Assembly (NCBI RefSeq): GCF_027625935.1 | Contig: NZ_CP115300.1 | Location: forward strand, 992,001 to 1,056,000 | Direction: 5' to 3' | Length of the DNA stretch: 64,000 nt | Source of the DNA: Streptomyces camelliae | Lineage (GTDB): Bacteria > Actinomycetota > Actinomycetes > Streptomycetales > Streptomycetaceae | Shown: piece by piece, positions 46,577 to 55,198 of the stretch | How positions within the stretch are numbered: position 1 is the first letter of the stretch | Layout: each line of letters starts with the position of its first letter | Program-made: the position numbers and the translations under genes | Notes under the pieces: generated by a model | The model's database searches: none | What the model saw: the letters and a program-made list of their open reading frames with translations, nothing else | Told to the model about the DNA's origin: nothing

Positions 46577-48076
46577 GTGTCGCCGTCCGACGTCTCTCGT
46601 CCCGTGAAGCCGAAGACGGTGTTCGACCGCGACGCCGAGTGGGACGCGCTCGCCGCGTTCGCCTGTGACACCCGGCCCGGGGCCGGCCTCGGTGTGGTGT
46701 CGGGACGGCTGCGGCAGGGAAAGACGCACCTTCTGAAGGCACTCAGCTCAGCCCTGGGCGGCTTCTACTTCGGGGCGCAGTCGGCGACTCAGGCCGAGTC
46801 CCTGCGCCGACTCGGAGACGAAATGGCCCGGTACACGGTCACATCGCCGCCGAGCCACTGGCATGGCTGGGAGGACGCCATCGACGCGCTGCTCGCGCTG
46901 GGAGACCGGCGGCCTGTCCCGATCATCGTCGACGAGTTCCCTGACCTCGTCCGGCAGAGTCCCCCGCTGCCCTCCGCCATCCACAGCGCCTACCAGCGGC
47001 TGCGCGACACGGGCCGGGACAACCGTGCCCGCCTGCTGCTGAGCGGCAGCACCCTGCCGGTGATGCGCCGACTGTTCGGCGCTGCCTCACCACTGCGCGA
47101 GCTGACCAACCTGGAACTCACCCTTGGTCCGCTGGACTACCGACAGGCCGCGCGGTTCTGGAACATCGACGACCCCGGCCTCGCCCTGCTGGTCCATGCC
47201 GTCGTCGGCGGAACCCCTGCCTACCGGCGCTACATCGGAGCGCACGTCCCCGGCGAGCTGGACGACTTCGACGCATGGGTGTGCGGAACGGTGCTGTGCC
47301 CCCAGACTCCCCTGTTTCTGGAGGCACATCACCTGCTGCAGGAGGAGACCGACCACTGGGACCGCGCGCTGTGCCACTCCGCGCTCGCCGCCATCGCCTC
47401 GGGCTGCTCGACACAGGGCGAGGTCGCGGAGCACCTCGGCGCTCCGCTCACCGACGTTGTCCGCTGTCTGACGCTCCTGCGGGACAACGGTCTGCTGCAC
47501 GGCGGGCCCGACGCCTTCCGCCCGAACCTGATCGGGCTGCGCATCACCGAGCCGCTGCTGGCCTTCGAACACGCGGCCATCTGGCCTTACCGCTCGGCCT
47601 CGGAGCTGGAGCAGCAGGACGCCGCCGAGGTCTGGCAGCGCGTACGTCCCGTCTTCGACTCCGCGGTCGCCGGCCCCCATTTCGCCCAGATCTGCCGGGA
47701 CTGGGTCATGGACTTCGCCGATCCTGCCGTCTTCGGCGCGCGCCCCGCGACGGCAGCCCATGGCTCGCTTCCCGACCCGGCGCGCGATGGTGGTGGCCCC
47801 GACGCACACGTGGAGGTGGCCGTACGCGGCCCGGCCGACACCCGTTCCGGAGCTCTGCTGTCGGTGGGAATGGCACGCTGGGACGAGGTCATGGACCTGC
47901 ACCACCTGGAACATCTACGGCACCTCCTCGACCTGCTCGCCGCCCGCGGTGAGGACGTCACCCACACCCGACCCGCCTGCTACAGCGGCGCCGGTTTCAC
48001 CTCCGGGCTCCGCGAGGCCGAAGCCAACGGACATGTGCTCCTCGTCGACCTCGACCGGCTGTACCGGGGGCGGTAG
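46577..48076 (+). CDS. Archaeal-type ATPase with C-terminal DUF234-like domain
   Basis: A 499-residue STAND-like P-loop protein: FDRDAEWDALAAFACDTRPG, Walker A VVSGRLRQGKTHLLKAL near 44, Walker B PIIVDEFPDLVRQ near 118, sensor RARLLLSGSTLPVMRRLFG near 155, then YRQAARFWNIDD. A winged-helix module (SGCSTQGEVAEHLGAPLTDV) follows, and a C-terminal DUF234-type domain with a nuclease-like core (AHVEVAVRGP...LSVGMARWDEVM). In archaea and actinobacteria such proteins are abundant but functionally unknown; links to mobile elements or stress are suggested. The GTG start has GGGGAG seven bases ahead. The DUF234 Asp/Glu pattern appears degenerate. Confidence 0.78.
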   Translation: MSPSDVSRPVKPKTVFDRDAEWDALAAFACDTRPGAGLGVVSGRLRQGKTHLLKALSSALGGFYFGAQSATQAESLRRLGDEMARYTVTSPPSHWHGWEDAIDALLALGDRRPVPIIVDEFPDLVRQSPPLPSAIHSAYQRLRDTGRDNRARLLLSGSTLPVMRRLFGAASPLRELTNLELTLGPLDYRQAARFWNIDDPGLALLVHAVVGGTPAYRRYIGAHVPGELDDFDAWVCGTVLCPQTPLFLEAHHLLQEETDHWDRALCHSALAAIASGCSTQGEVAEHLGAPLTDVVRCLTLLRDNGLLHGGPDAFRPNLIGLRITEPLLAFEHAAIWPYRSASELEQQDAAEVWQRVRPVFDSAVAGPHFAQICRDWVMDFADPAVFGARPATAAHGSLPDPARDGGGPDAHVEVAVRGPADTRSGALLSVGMARWDEVMDLHHLEHLRHLLDLLAARGEDVTHTRPACYSGAGFTSGLREAEANGHVLLVDLDRLYRGR

Positions 48077-48417
48077 CCCGGCAGAAGCAGCGAAGCGAGC
48101 GGTACCCGGCGTGATCCGGTTCAGTCGGAATCCCGCCCGGGCAGCCTCCTCCCGGGCGCTCCAGGTTTTCTCCGTGGACTGGTGTCAGAAGGTCGGCGGC
48201 GAGGCATCCGGCAGCCGGGCCGGCCGCCGGATCTCCGACTTCTGCTGAATCGAATCGCGGTGTTCCGACGGCGCGACGCCCCCAGCACGTGCAGCCGCAC
48301 CGCGCCCCGCTGGAACTCCCGCACTCTGGCCCATCTCCGGCAGTGACGGTCGAAGCCTTCCGCCGCGATGTTGTGAGCAACGTGCAGAAGCCGTAGGCCT
48401 TCTGCCCAGTCGTTGAT
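48077..48417. other. Intergenic stretch, no gene seen
   Basis: 341 bases between the converging ATPase and spermidine-synthase-like genes. I see no family resemblance in any frame and no clear terminator hairpin. Confidence 0.4.
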
Positions 48418-50466
48418 CTACCGGCTGTTGACGGCCACCGTCTCGTCGGGCACCGGGGGCGACTGCGCGCCCGGCCCGCGCCCTGCGATGCGCATGGCGA
48501 GGCACGCTCCCAGGTACAGCAGGGCGACGACCAGCAGCAGCGCCTGATAGCCCGTCACCAGCGCCAGATATTCGAGCGCGCCCCCGGTCAGCGCGCCCAG
48601 CAGATTCGCGCCGAACGCGGATGTCGGATCCGCGGCGAGCGCGAGGCGGTCCGAGAAGATGAGGTTGGCGCAGAAGATGGGGGCGAAGGCCAGGGCGATG
48701 GCGGCGGCGAGCCGTCCGGCGAAGGGCAGCGCGAGCACCGCGTGCGCCGGGACGAGCCACGCCACCGCGAGGGTGCCGAAGAGCAGGAGCTGCAGCGCCG
48801 GCTGGTTGACCCGCCGCAGCCGGCGCCGGACCTCGACCGCCGCGAGGACGGCGAGCAGGACACCGATGAAGACCAGGGCGTTGACCAGCCAGGTCGTACC
48901 GAAGTAGAGCGCGAAGCCGATCACGTTCTTCGTTTCGAGCAGCATGAAGGCCGCGCCCATCAGGAACATGTCGGTGTAGCGGACCGTGCTTCGGATCCGG
49001 ACTCCGGTCAGGCGCACCGCAAGGAGCGTCACCAGCAGGATCGCGCCCAGCGCGCCCAGGTAGAGCGTGGGAATGGTCCGGTGCAGCAGATACGGGAACG
49101 GGTGGTCGTCGCTCGCGGCCGCCGGGACCGCGCCGCTGGGCTGCCAGGTCCGCTCGCACGACTGGTCGGCGGTCGTCATCCCGGCCACCAGCACGGCCGC
49201 GTTCTTGCCGAACGTCGTCATGCAGGGGGCATGGCCGTAGATGTCATCGAGGGAGCCGGCGAAGCGGTCGACCAGCCAGCTCGTCCGGTAGTAGTTGTAC
49301 ATGGCGAACGCGCCGTTCGGCGCCAGATGATCGCGCGCGGCCTCGAACGCCTGCCGGGTGAACAGGTAGCTCTCCAGGCGCAGATTGCTCGCCCCGGCCA
49401 CCAGCGTCAGCGAGTCCGGCAGCGCCAGGACGACGAGGTCGTATTTGGCGTTCGTCCGCTCCAGGAAAGCCCGTCCGTCATTGATGTGGACGTGCACCCG
49501 GGGGTCGTCGTACGGCTTCGCCGGGTGCAGCTGTGCGCCGATCTGCTGCAACCGGGGATCGATCTCGACCGCGTCCACATGCTGCGCTCCGTGTGCCAGG
49601 GCGACCGCGACGTCATTGCCGTTGCCGGCCCCGATGACCAGCACGCGCTTGTGCGGGTTGCCGGGCGTGCGGTCGTACGGCTGCCGATAGGGCGAGTTCT
49701 TGCGCATCAGCACCGGGAGCGGCGCGATGCTCTGGTGCGGGACACCGTTGGCGGAGATGCGGTATCCCCCGGCGGTGGACGGCACGGGCGTGAGCTGGAC
49801 CTTGTAGTAGGGCGACCAGGAGATGCCGGCTGTCGCCGTCTCCACGAACAGCGCGGCGACCATCGCCGTGAGCGGGACGCCGTACCGCAGGGTGTTGCGC
49901 CGTCCGCCGAGGATCAGCAGGGCCGCGGCGGCGAGTACGCCCCATACGACCGAGGGAGCGCGGAGCCAGGACACCAGGGCGAAGGCCACCGAGCCGATGA
50001 TGCTGCCGAGCAGGTCGTAACGGTAGGCGTCGAGCGAGGGAAGCCGGCGGAAGAGATCGGCGGCGATCTTGCCGATCGCAGCCATGATCGCCGCGGTGAG
50101 CAGGAAGATGGCCGGCAGCGTCACCCACTCGGGGAAGCCGGTGGTCTTCACGGCGGTGAAGTAGATGATCTGGCCGCTGCTCTGACGCACCTGCACCGGA
50201 AATTCGCGTACCAGAACGACGAGAAGCGCGAGCGGAACCGGTGCCCAGCGTGCGAGCCACTGCCCGCGCGCGGCGGGGATCAGGAACCCGATGCCGATGC
50301 CCAGGAACGACCCCAGCAGGATGAAGTTCGAAAAGTAGCTGAGGTGGACGACGTTGGCGCCCGCCCATCTGATCAGCGCCAGCTCGACGAAGAGCATGGT
50401 GGCGCTGGCCAGCAGAAGCCGCCAGCGCACCCAGCGGTCGGTTTGTCTGGTTTCGGTCGGCCTCAC
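48418..50466 (-). CDS. Membrane protein with spermidine-synthase-like methyltransferase fold
   Basis: A 682-residue fusion: about six N-terminal membrane helices (LLLASATMLFVELALIRWAG, FILLGSFLGIGIGFLIPAAR), a soluble polyamine-synthase-like domain at about 265-420 with KRVLVIGAGNGNDVAVALAH, VDAVEIDPRLQQIG and HINDGRAFLERTNAKYDLVV, and about seven C-terminal helices. The Rossmann core binds SAM or decarboxylated SAM in relatives. The catalytic Asp pair of spermidine synthase is not fully kept, so polyamine synthesis is unproven. The start is ATG at 50466. The 331-base upstream region has an AT-rich patch (50505-50540), a likely promoter area. Confidence 0.78.
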   Translation of the reverse strand: MRPTETRQTDRWVRWRLLLASATMLFVELALIRWAGANVVHLSYFSNFILLGSFLGIGIGFLIPAARGQWLARWAPVPLALLVVLVREFPVQVRQSSGQIIYFTAVKTTGFPEWVTLPAIFLLTAAIMAAIGKIAADLFRRLPSLDAYRYDLLGSIIGSVAFALVSWLRAPSVVWGVLAAAALLILGGRRNTLRYGVPLTAMVAALFVETATAGISWSPYYKVQLTPVPSTAGGYRISANGVPHQSIAPLPVLMRKNSPYRQPYDRTPGNPHKRVLVIGAGNGNDVAVALAHGAQHVDAVEIDPRLQQIGAQLHPAKPYDDPRVHVHINDGRAFLERTNAKYDLVVLALPDSLTLVAGASNLRLESYLFTRQAFEAARDHLAPNGAFAMYNYYRTSWLVDRFAGSLDDIYGHAPCMTTFGKNAAVLVAGMTTADQSCERTWQPSGAVPAAASDDHPFPYLLHRTIPTLYLGALGAILLVTLLAVRLTGVRIRSTVRYTDMFLMGAAFMLLETKNVIGFALYFGTTWLVNALVFIGVLLAVLAAVEVRRRLRRVNQPALQLLLFGTLAVAWLVPAHAVLALPFAGRLAAAIALAFAPIFCANLIFSDRLALAADPTSAFGANLLGALTGGALEYLALVTGYQALLLVVALLYLGACLAMRIAGRGPGAQSPPVPDETVAVNSR

Positions 50467-50797
50467 GCGCCATTACGGTGCCATCTTCAACGCGGTGAGT
50501 CGAGGAGACTTGCCGACTTTTATGATGATATCTCCAGATTCGGAGAGGTCTTGCGGAGCCGGCAACCATGCCGCGGGCGGCGTTGCCGGTGCGCAGTTGG
50601 CTGCGGTGCTCGTGGACAGCATGAGCAGTGCGCGGATCAGCCGCGGTCACCGACGGCGCAAGCCCGTCGAGACGTGGGCTCCGCCGCAGGCGGAGCAGGC
50701 GCGGCCGGCGCCTCGGACGGCGGATCTCCACAGGCGCGTTGATGGAGAGTGATGCCAGGGTGAGGCAGAACACGTTCGCTGGAAGGGGTCTCCACCC
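50467..50797. promoter_or_regulatory. Divergent intergenic region
   Basis: 331 bases between the minus-strand membrane protein and the plus-strand lipase. The patch ACTTTTATGATGATATCT (about 50516-50533) is strikingly A+T-rich for this genome and is the likely promoter region. No operator could be named. Confidence 0.4.
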
Positions 50798-52111
50798 GTG
50801 CGGATCCAGAGCCTGCTCCACCTCCTGGTGACTCGTGCCGGCAGAGTGCCGCGCCGCCGCCGGGCGGGCCGCCTGTGCGCCGCCGTGTTCGCCGCCGCGC
50901 TCACCGCGGTGGGAGGCAGCTGTGCCTTCTCACACCAGGGGGACATCACCGGGACGGTTGACACCTCGGACCGGCGCATGCCGCCGGGAGTGACCATGGT
51001 GGGCCACACCTACCAGGTGCCCGATCCGCTGCCGGCCGCAGTGCCGGGCTCACTGATCGCCTCGACGGACCACGGCCCCGATGCGCGACTGGAGGGCGCG
51101 CGGCGCTGGACGGTGCTCTATCACTCGACCAACGCCCGGGGCGCGGACATTCCGGTCAGTGGCACGGTGCTGCTGCCACCCGGTGCCGCGCCCAGGGGCG
51201 GTTGGCCGGTGGTGTCCTGGGCACACGGAACGACCGGCGTGGCCGACGCCTGCGCTCCCTCCCAATCAGCGAATCTGGGCGCGGACGCCTTCGCTCAGGA
51301 GCTTCGCGCGTTCCTTCGCGCCGGCTACGCGGTCGCTGCCTCGGACTACCCCGGGCTGGGCACCCCTGCGGTGCACACCTACCTGGTCGGCGCGGACGAG
51401 GGCAACGCCGTCGCCGACATCGTCACCGCGGCCGGCCGGCTCGTGCCCGGCCTGTCGCCGGTGTGGTTCGCGGTGGGGCACTCACAGGGGGGCCAGGCCG
51501 CGCTGTTCGCCGCCCATGCCCGGCGTCCGACGGCTACGCAGCGCCTCGGCGCGGTGGTCGCCGTCGCGCCGGCCAGCCACCTGGAGGCGATGCTCGCCGG
51601 GGTGAAAACCTCTCACGTGCCCAGCGAACTGTCCTTCGCGTTCTACTCCCTGGCGGGACTGGCCGCCATCGACCCCTCGGTGAATCTGCGTTCGCTGTTG
51701 GGTCCCGCGGCCGCAGCGACCGCCTCCCACGTCCTCGCCGACTGCGTGACGGACAGCGATCCCGTGCTCAACGGCCTGGCCACCGAGCGGATGCTGCCGC
51801 TGAGCGCGGAGCAGATGCGGCAGATGGGCGAGCGGATGGGCGCCTACGGCGACCCGGACCGCTCCGCCGTGCCCGTCCCCGCGCTGGTCATCCAGGGCAG
51901 GGCCGACCAGGACGTGCCGCCGGCCTGGACCGACGCGGTCGTTGCACACCTTCGTCGCCTGGGCTCGTCCGCCGTCCTCTACCGCACCTACCCTGGTGCG
52001 GGCCACAACCAGGTCCTCGGCCAGTCCGTCTGCGACGTCCTGGCCTACCTCCATGCCCACGGCGGGGCCCGGTCCGACGCATGCACCACCTCGCGTACCG
52101 CCGCGAGATGA
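50798..52111 (+). CDS. Secreted lipase/alpha-beta hydrolase (LIP family)
   Basis: A 437-residue exported hydrolase. After a long, Arg-rich n-region comes the hydrophobic core LCAAVFAAALTAVGGSC (residues 27-42), with a lipobox-like ending. The catalytic domain has GGWPVVSWAHGTTGVADACA near 130, YAVAASDYPGLGTPAVHTYL, the nucleophile elbow WFAVGHSQGGQAALFAAH near 228, an acidic residue in VIQGRADQDVPPAWT near 367 and His in YPGAGHNQVLGQS near 400. This is the secretory lipase family acting on esters or triacylglycerol. The GTG start follows GGAAGGGG. Confidence 0.82.
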   Translation: MRIQSLLHLLVTRAGRVPRRRRAGRLCAAVFAAALTAVGGSCAFSHQGDITGTVDTSDRRMPPGVTMVGHTYQVPDPLPAAVPGSLIASTDHGPDARLEGARRWTVLYHSTNARGADIPVSGTVLLPPGAAPRGGWPVVSWAHGTTGVADACAPSQSANLGADAFAQELRAFLRAGYAVAASDYPGLGTPAVHTYLVGADEGNAVADIVTAAGRLVPGLSPVWFAVGHSQGGQAALFAAHARRPTATQRLGAVVAVAPASHLEAMLAGVKTSHVPSELSFAFYSLAGLAAIDPSVNLRSLLGPAAAATASHVLADCVTDSDPVLNGLATERMLPLSAEQMRQMGERMGAYGDPDRSAVPVPALVIQGRADQDVPPAWTDAVVAHLRRLGSSAVLYRTYPGAGHNQVLGQSVCDVLAYLHAHGGARSDACTTSRTAAR

Positions 52112-52426
52112 ACCCGTCCGCCGCCACCGGCTTCGGCTTCCGAAACAGTCCACGCACGGATACGACGTCGGCGCCGGCAGCAGGCGGGTCGGCACTCGCG
52201 CGAGTCCGCTCCTGCGCGCCGGGCAAGAACAGCGACCGACGGATCATCAGTCCACTGCCGGCCAACACGGTGCGCCACGCCCGTACGACGGTCACGCTGA
52301 GCGCGACCCGGTCGGACGGCCCGGTGCGCATCGAGGCCAGGTCAGCAGGGGGTGAGGTGTGCCACGACCCCGGGCACGGGCCCGGGGCGCGGTTCGTGGT
52401 GACCCCTGCCTACGGGGTGACAACGG
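52112..52426 (+). pseudogene. Possible histidine kinase C-terminal remnant
   Basis: In this 315-base gap a plus-strand frame reads LPANTVRHARTTVTLSATRS, DGPVRIEARSAGGE. This resembles the N-box and following strand of a sensor kinase ATPase domain (N-A-x-R-H-A-x-x-x-V). The D-x-G-x-G box that should follow is replaced by CHDPGHGPGARFVV. No upstream domain is visible. Only a short match, so the call is tentative. Confidence 0.35.
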
Positions 52427-53245
52427 TCAGGCGGTCTGCTGCTGAGCCCGTTCCTCGGTGACGTCCTTGCGGGTCACGATCAGGAAGACGACCAGGGCGA
52501 GGATGACGGCGAGGAACAGCGCGCTGGTCACCACGGTGCCCAGGCCCAGGCCGCCGTCGCCGGTGGGCTGGGAGAGGTAGTCGCCGACGGAGGCGCCGAG
52601 CGGCCGGGTGAGGATGTACGCGATCCAGAAGCTCGTCACGGCGCCCAGGCCGAGCGCGAAGCGGGCGAGGGCGACCGCGGCGATGGCGGCGGCGAACAGC
52701 ACGGCGGACACCCAGTAGCCGAGGTCCATCTTCTCCGCGACCAGGTCACCGGCCGAGGTGCCGAGCGCGAAGGTGAACAGGACGGCGAGCCAGTAGAAGG
52801 CCTCGCGGCGGGTGGTGTCGATGTGGTGGATCGACAGGGTGCGCTCGGTGCGGTACCAGAGGGCGAAGACGATCACCAGGGCGATCGCGAAGACGGTCGT
52901 GGTGGTCTCCAGCGCCACGCCCATGTTGTCGGTGAGGTTGTCGCTGACCAGGGTGCCGACGACGCTGATCAGGGCGACGGCGAGCCAGTACACCCCGGCG
53001 CGGTAGGCCTTGGTGCGGAACTGCACCACGAGCACCACCGCGAGCAGGCCGCTCATCAGCAGCGAGACTCCGGTCAGCCCGAGGCCGGCCTTCTCGTTCA
53101 GCAGGTCGGCGGCGGTCTCGCCGACCGTGGTGCACAGCACCTTGATCACCCAGAAGTAGACGGTGACTTCGGGCACCTTGTTCCAGCGCACACGGCCCGG
53201 CGCGGTGGTGCCGGCCACCGTGGCCGCAGAGGTCTCTGATGTCAT
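52427..53245 (-). CDS. DUF347-type (COG4705) membrane protein
   Basis: A 272-residue protein with about eight membrane helices in four repeats of the DUF347 motif: VIKVLCTTVGETAADLLNEK, ALISVVGTLVSDNLTDNMGV, LAVLFTFALGTSAGDLVAEK and AYILTRPLGASVGDYLSQPT. Each has a G-x-x-x-x-D-x-x core within a helix. The family is uncharacterised; repeats with buried Asp suggest a transport role. No signal for linkage with its neighbours except convergence with the lipase. Confidence 0.82.
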   Translation of the reverse strand: MTSETSAATVAGTTAPGRVRWNKVPEVTVYFWVIKVLCTTVGETAADLLNEKAGLGLTGVSLLMSGLLAVVLVVQFRTKAYRAGVYWLAVALISVVGTLVSDNLTDNMGVALETTTTVFAIALVIVFALWYRTERTLSIHHIDTTRREAFYWLAVLFTFALGTSAGDLVAEKMDLGYWVSAVLFAAAIAAVALARFALGLGAVTSFWIAYILTRPLGASVGDYLSQPTGDGGLGLGTVVTSALFLAVILALVVFLIVTRKDVTEERAQQQTA

Positions 53246-53302
53246 GGCGCCGACGGTGCCAGGAAGAACCTGAACGCATCCTGAGCACCCGGCCGGCGCC
53301 GG

Positions 53303-54157
53303 TCAGGGCGTGGCGTGCGGTCCGTCCGGGCGGTCACCGCGGCGCAGGATCATCTCCCGGCTCAGCTCCTCGGTCTCCGGCACCGAGAGCCGCTCGAACC
53401 CGTCCTCGGTGATCAACGCCACGACGGGGAAGATACGGCGGTTCAGGTCGGGACCGCCGGTCGCCGAGTCGTCGTCGGCCGCGTCGTACAGCGCCTGCAG
53501 CGCGGCGAGGACGGCCTCGCGGCGGGTCAGGCCCGGCCGGTACAGCTTCTTCAGGGCGCCGCGGGCGTACGGGGAGCCGGAGCCCTCGGCGTAGAAGTCG
53601 TACTTCTCGTACAGGCCGCCGGCCGGGTCGAAGCCGAAGATGCGGCCGCGGCGGCCCTCGGATGCGGTGAGGTCGTACCCGGCGAGCAGCGGGACGACGG
53701 CGAGGCCCTGCATGGCCTGGGCGAGGTTCTGCCGGATCATGGTCGCGAGCCGGGTGGCCTTGCCGGCCAGGGTCATCGGGGTGCCCTCGATCTTCTCGAA
53801 GTGCGTCAGCTCGACCTGGTACAGGCGCACCATGTCCACGGCGAGACCGACGGTGCCGGCGAAGGCGACGGCCGTGTGGTCGTCGGCGGGGTGCACCTTC
53901 TCCAGGTCGCGCTGGGCGATGAGGTTGCCCATGGTGGCCCTGCGGTCGCCGGCGATCAGGACGCCGTCGCCGTAGGTCAGGGCGAGGACGGTGGTGCCGT
54001 GCGGGAAGCTGTGCGGTGCCGTCCGCACCCCGGCGGGCAGCGGGGGCGCGGTGGGCAGCATCTCCGGTCGGTGCGCGGCGAGGAACTCGGTGAAGGACGA
54101 CGTCCCCGGCGTGAAGAACGCCTCGTCCGGCAGCCCCGCTGTCCCGTTTCCCGGCAT
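53303..54157 (-). CDS. prcB: 20S proteasome beta subunit, unlinked copy
   Basis: A 284-residue PrcB-type precursor. A 54-residue propeptide is followed by PHGTTVLALTYGDGVLIAGD, so autocatalytic cleavage before Thr55 would expose the nucleophile; the catalytic Asp and Lys are in IAGDRRATMGNLIAQRDLEK. SGSPYARGALKKLYRPGLTR is also conserved. In actinobacteria prcB normally sits in the pup-prcB-prcA cluster; here no pup, prcA, dop or pafA is adjacent. It must therefore assemble with an alpha subunit encoded elsewhere or be an alternative beta subunit. The ATG follows GGAGGGGGAGAGCC. Confidence 0.88.
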   Translation of the reverse strand: MPGNGTAGLPDEAFFTPGTSSFTEFLAAHRPEMLPTAPPLPAGVRTAPHSFPHGTTVLALTYGDGVLIAGDRRATMGNLIAQRDLEKVHPADDHTAVAFAGTVGLAVDMVRLYQVELTHFEKIEGTPMTLAGKATRLATMIRQNLAQAMQGLAVVPLLAGYDLTASEGRRGRIFGFDPAGGLYEKYDFYAEGSGSPYARGALKKLYRPGLTRREAVLAALQALYDAADDDSATGGPDLNRRIFPVVALITEDGFERLSVPETEELSREMILRRGDRPDGPHATP

Positions 54158-54232
54158 GGCTCTCCCCCTCCTGCTGCGACATGCGACACCCGACTCCTAC
54201 CTGAAGCGGGCCCGCGGGAAACTCCCCGTCTT

Positions 54233-55198
54233 TCAGAGGGCCTTGCGCCGCACCAGCACCCCGAGCACGAGCAGCCCCGGCAGCAGGGGCAGCCACACCG
54301 TCAGCAGCCGGTAACCGAGCACGGCGGAGGCGGCGGCCGCGCCGGGGGCGCCGGAGACGGTGAGGGCGAGCGCGAGCGCCGCGTCCAGGGAGCCGAGTCC
54401 GCCCGGGGTGGGCAGCAGGGCGGCGGCGCTGCTGGCGGCGAGGTACAGCAGGGCCACCTGGAGCGGGGGCAGCGGCAGTCCGACGGCCCGGGTGACCGCG
54501 ACGAGGACCGTGGAGTGGAGGGCGGCGAAGGCGAGGGAGCCGCCCCACAGGGCCGCCGCGCGGGCCGGACTGGCGTGCAGTGCGCGGATGTCGGCGAGTA
54601 CGGCGGCGAGGGCGGGGCGGCAGCGCGGCCACAGTGGGGTCGCGAACAGCACGCCCAGGAGGGCGGCGGCGCCGAGGGCACCGAGGAGGGCGGTCGCGGA
54701 GAGGTCCGGCAGGCGCAGCAGGCCCGGGCAGAAGGGGGCGAGGAGCGCGATCAGCGTCAGGCGGACGACGGCGCCGGCGGTGGCCTTGACGGCGAGGGCG
54801 CTGGCGCTGCGCCCCGCGGGCAGTCCGCAGCGCATCAGGAAGCGCAGGTTGACCGCGCCCGCGCCGAGCCCGGCGGGGAGCAGGTGGTTGGCGGCGGAGG
54901 CGGCGAACTGGGCGGCGACCAGCCGGGGTCCGGGGAGCCGCCGTAGGACCGCGCCCTGCTGGGCCAGCGCCGAGGCCGCCCAGGTGCCGAGTGCCGCGGT
55001 CGCCCCGACCAGCATCCACCCCTGATCGGCCCCCGCCAGCCGCCCGGCCCCGCTCTCCAGCGCGGGCCAGTGCCGCCGGGCCAGGTACAGCCCGCCGAGC
55101 AGAACGGCGAGCAGCACACCGGCGTGCCAGTGCGCGCGGCGCCGGACGGGGATCGCGGCATCGTCCGGCGCGACGAGTTCCGTGCCCGGGGACGTCAT
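54233..55198 (-). CDS. Lysylphosphatidylglycerol synthase-type transmembrane protein (UPF0104-like)
   Basis: A 321-residue polytopic protein with about eight helices, beginning MTSPGTELVAPDDAAIPVRR. Signature segments are ANHLLPAGLGAGAVNLRFLM near 105 and LLPTPGGLGSLDAALALALT near 265, the P-x-P-G-G-x-G-x-x-(E/D) site (Asp here instead of the usual Glu). Probably a lipid or polyprenyl-glycan flippase. Its ATG overlaps the stop of the glycosyltransferase frame (ATGA), suggesting joint work on glycolipids. The 5' end lies in an imperfect duplication (55201-55420). Confidence 0.78.
   Translation of the reverse strand: MTSPGTELVAPDDAAIPVRRRAHWHAGVLLAVLLGGLYLARRHWPALESGAGRLAGADQGWMLVGATAALGTWAASALAQQGAVLRRLPGPRLVAAQFAASAANHLLPAGLGAGAVNLRFLMRCGLPAGRSASALAVKATAGAVVRLTLIALLAPFCPGLLRLPDLSATALLGALGAAALLGVLFATPLWPRCRPALAAVLADIRALHASPARAAALWGGSLAFAALHSTVLVAVTRAVGLPLPPLQVALLYLAASSAAALLPTPGGLGSLDAALALALTVSGAPGAAAASAVLGYRLLTVWLPLLPGLLVLGVLVRRKAL

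Noticed and set aside
48742..50742. 666-codon plus-strand frame
   Set aside because: Antisense to the spermidine-synthase-like membrane protein; composition is that of a shadow frame.
53315..54946. 543-codon plus-strand frame rich in Glu, Gly, Gln and Arg
   Set aside because: Antisense to prcB and the LPG-type gene; low complexity and no homology signal.
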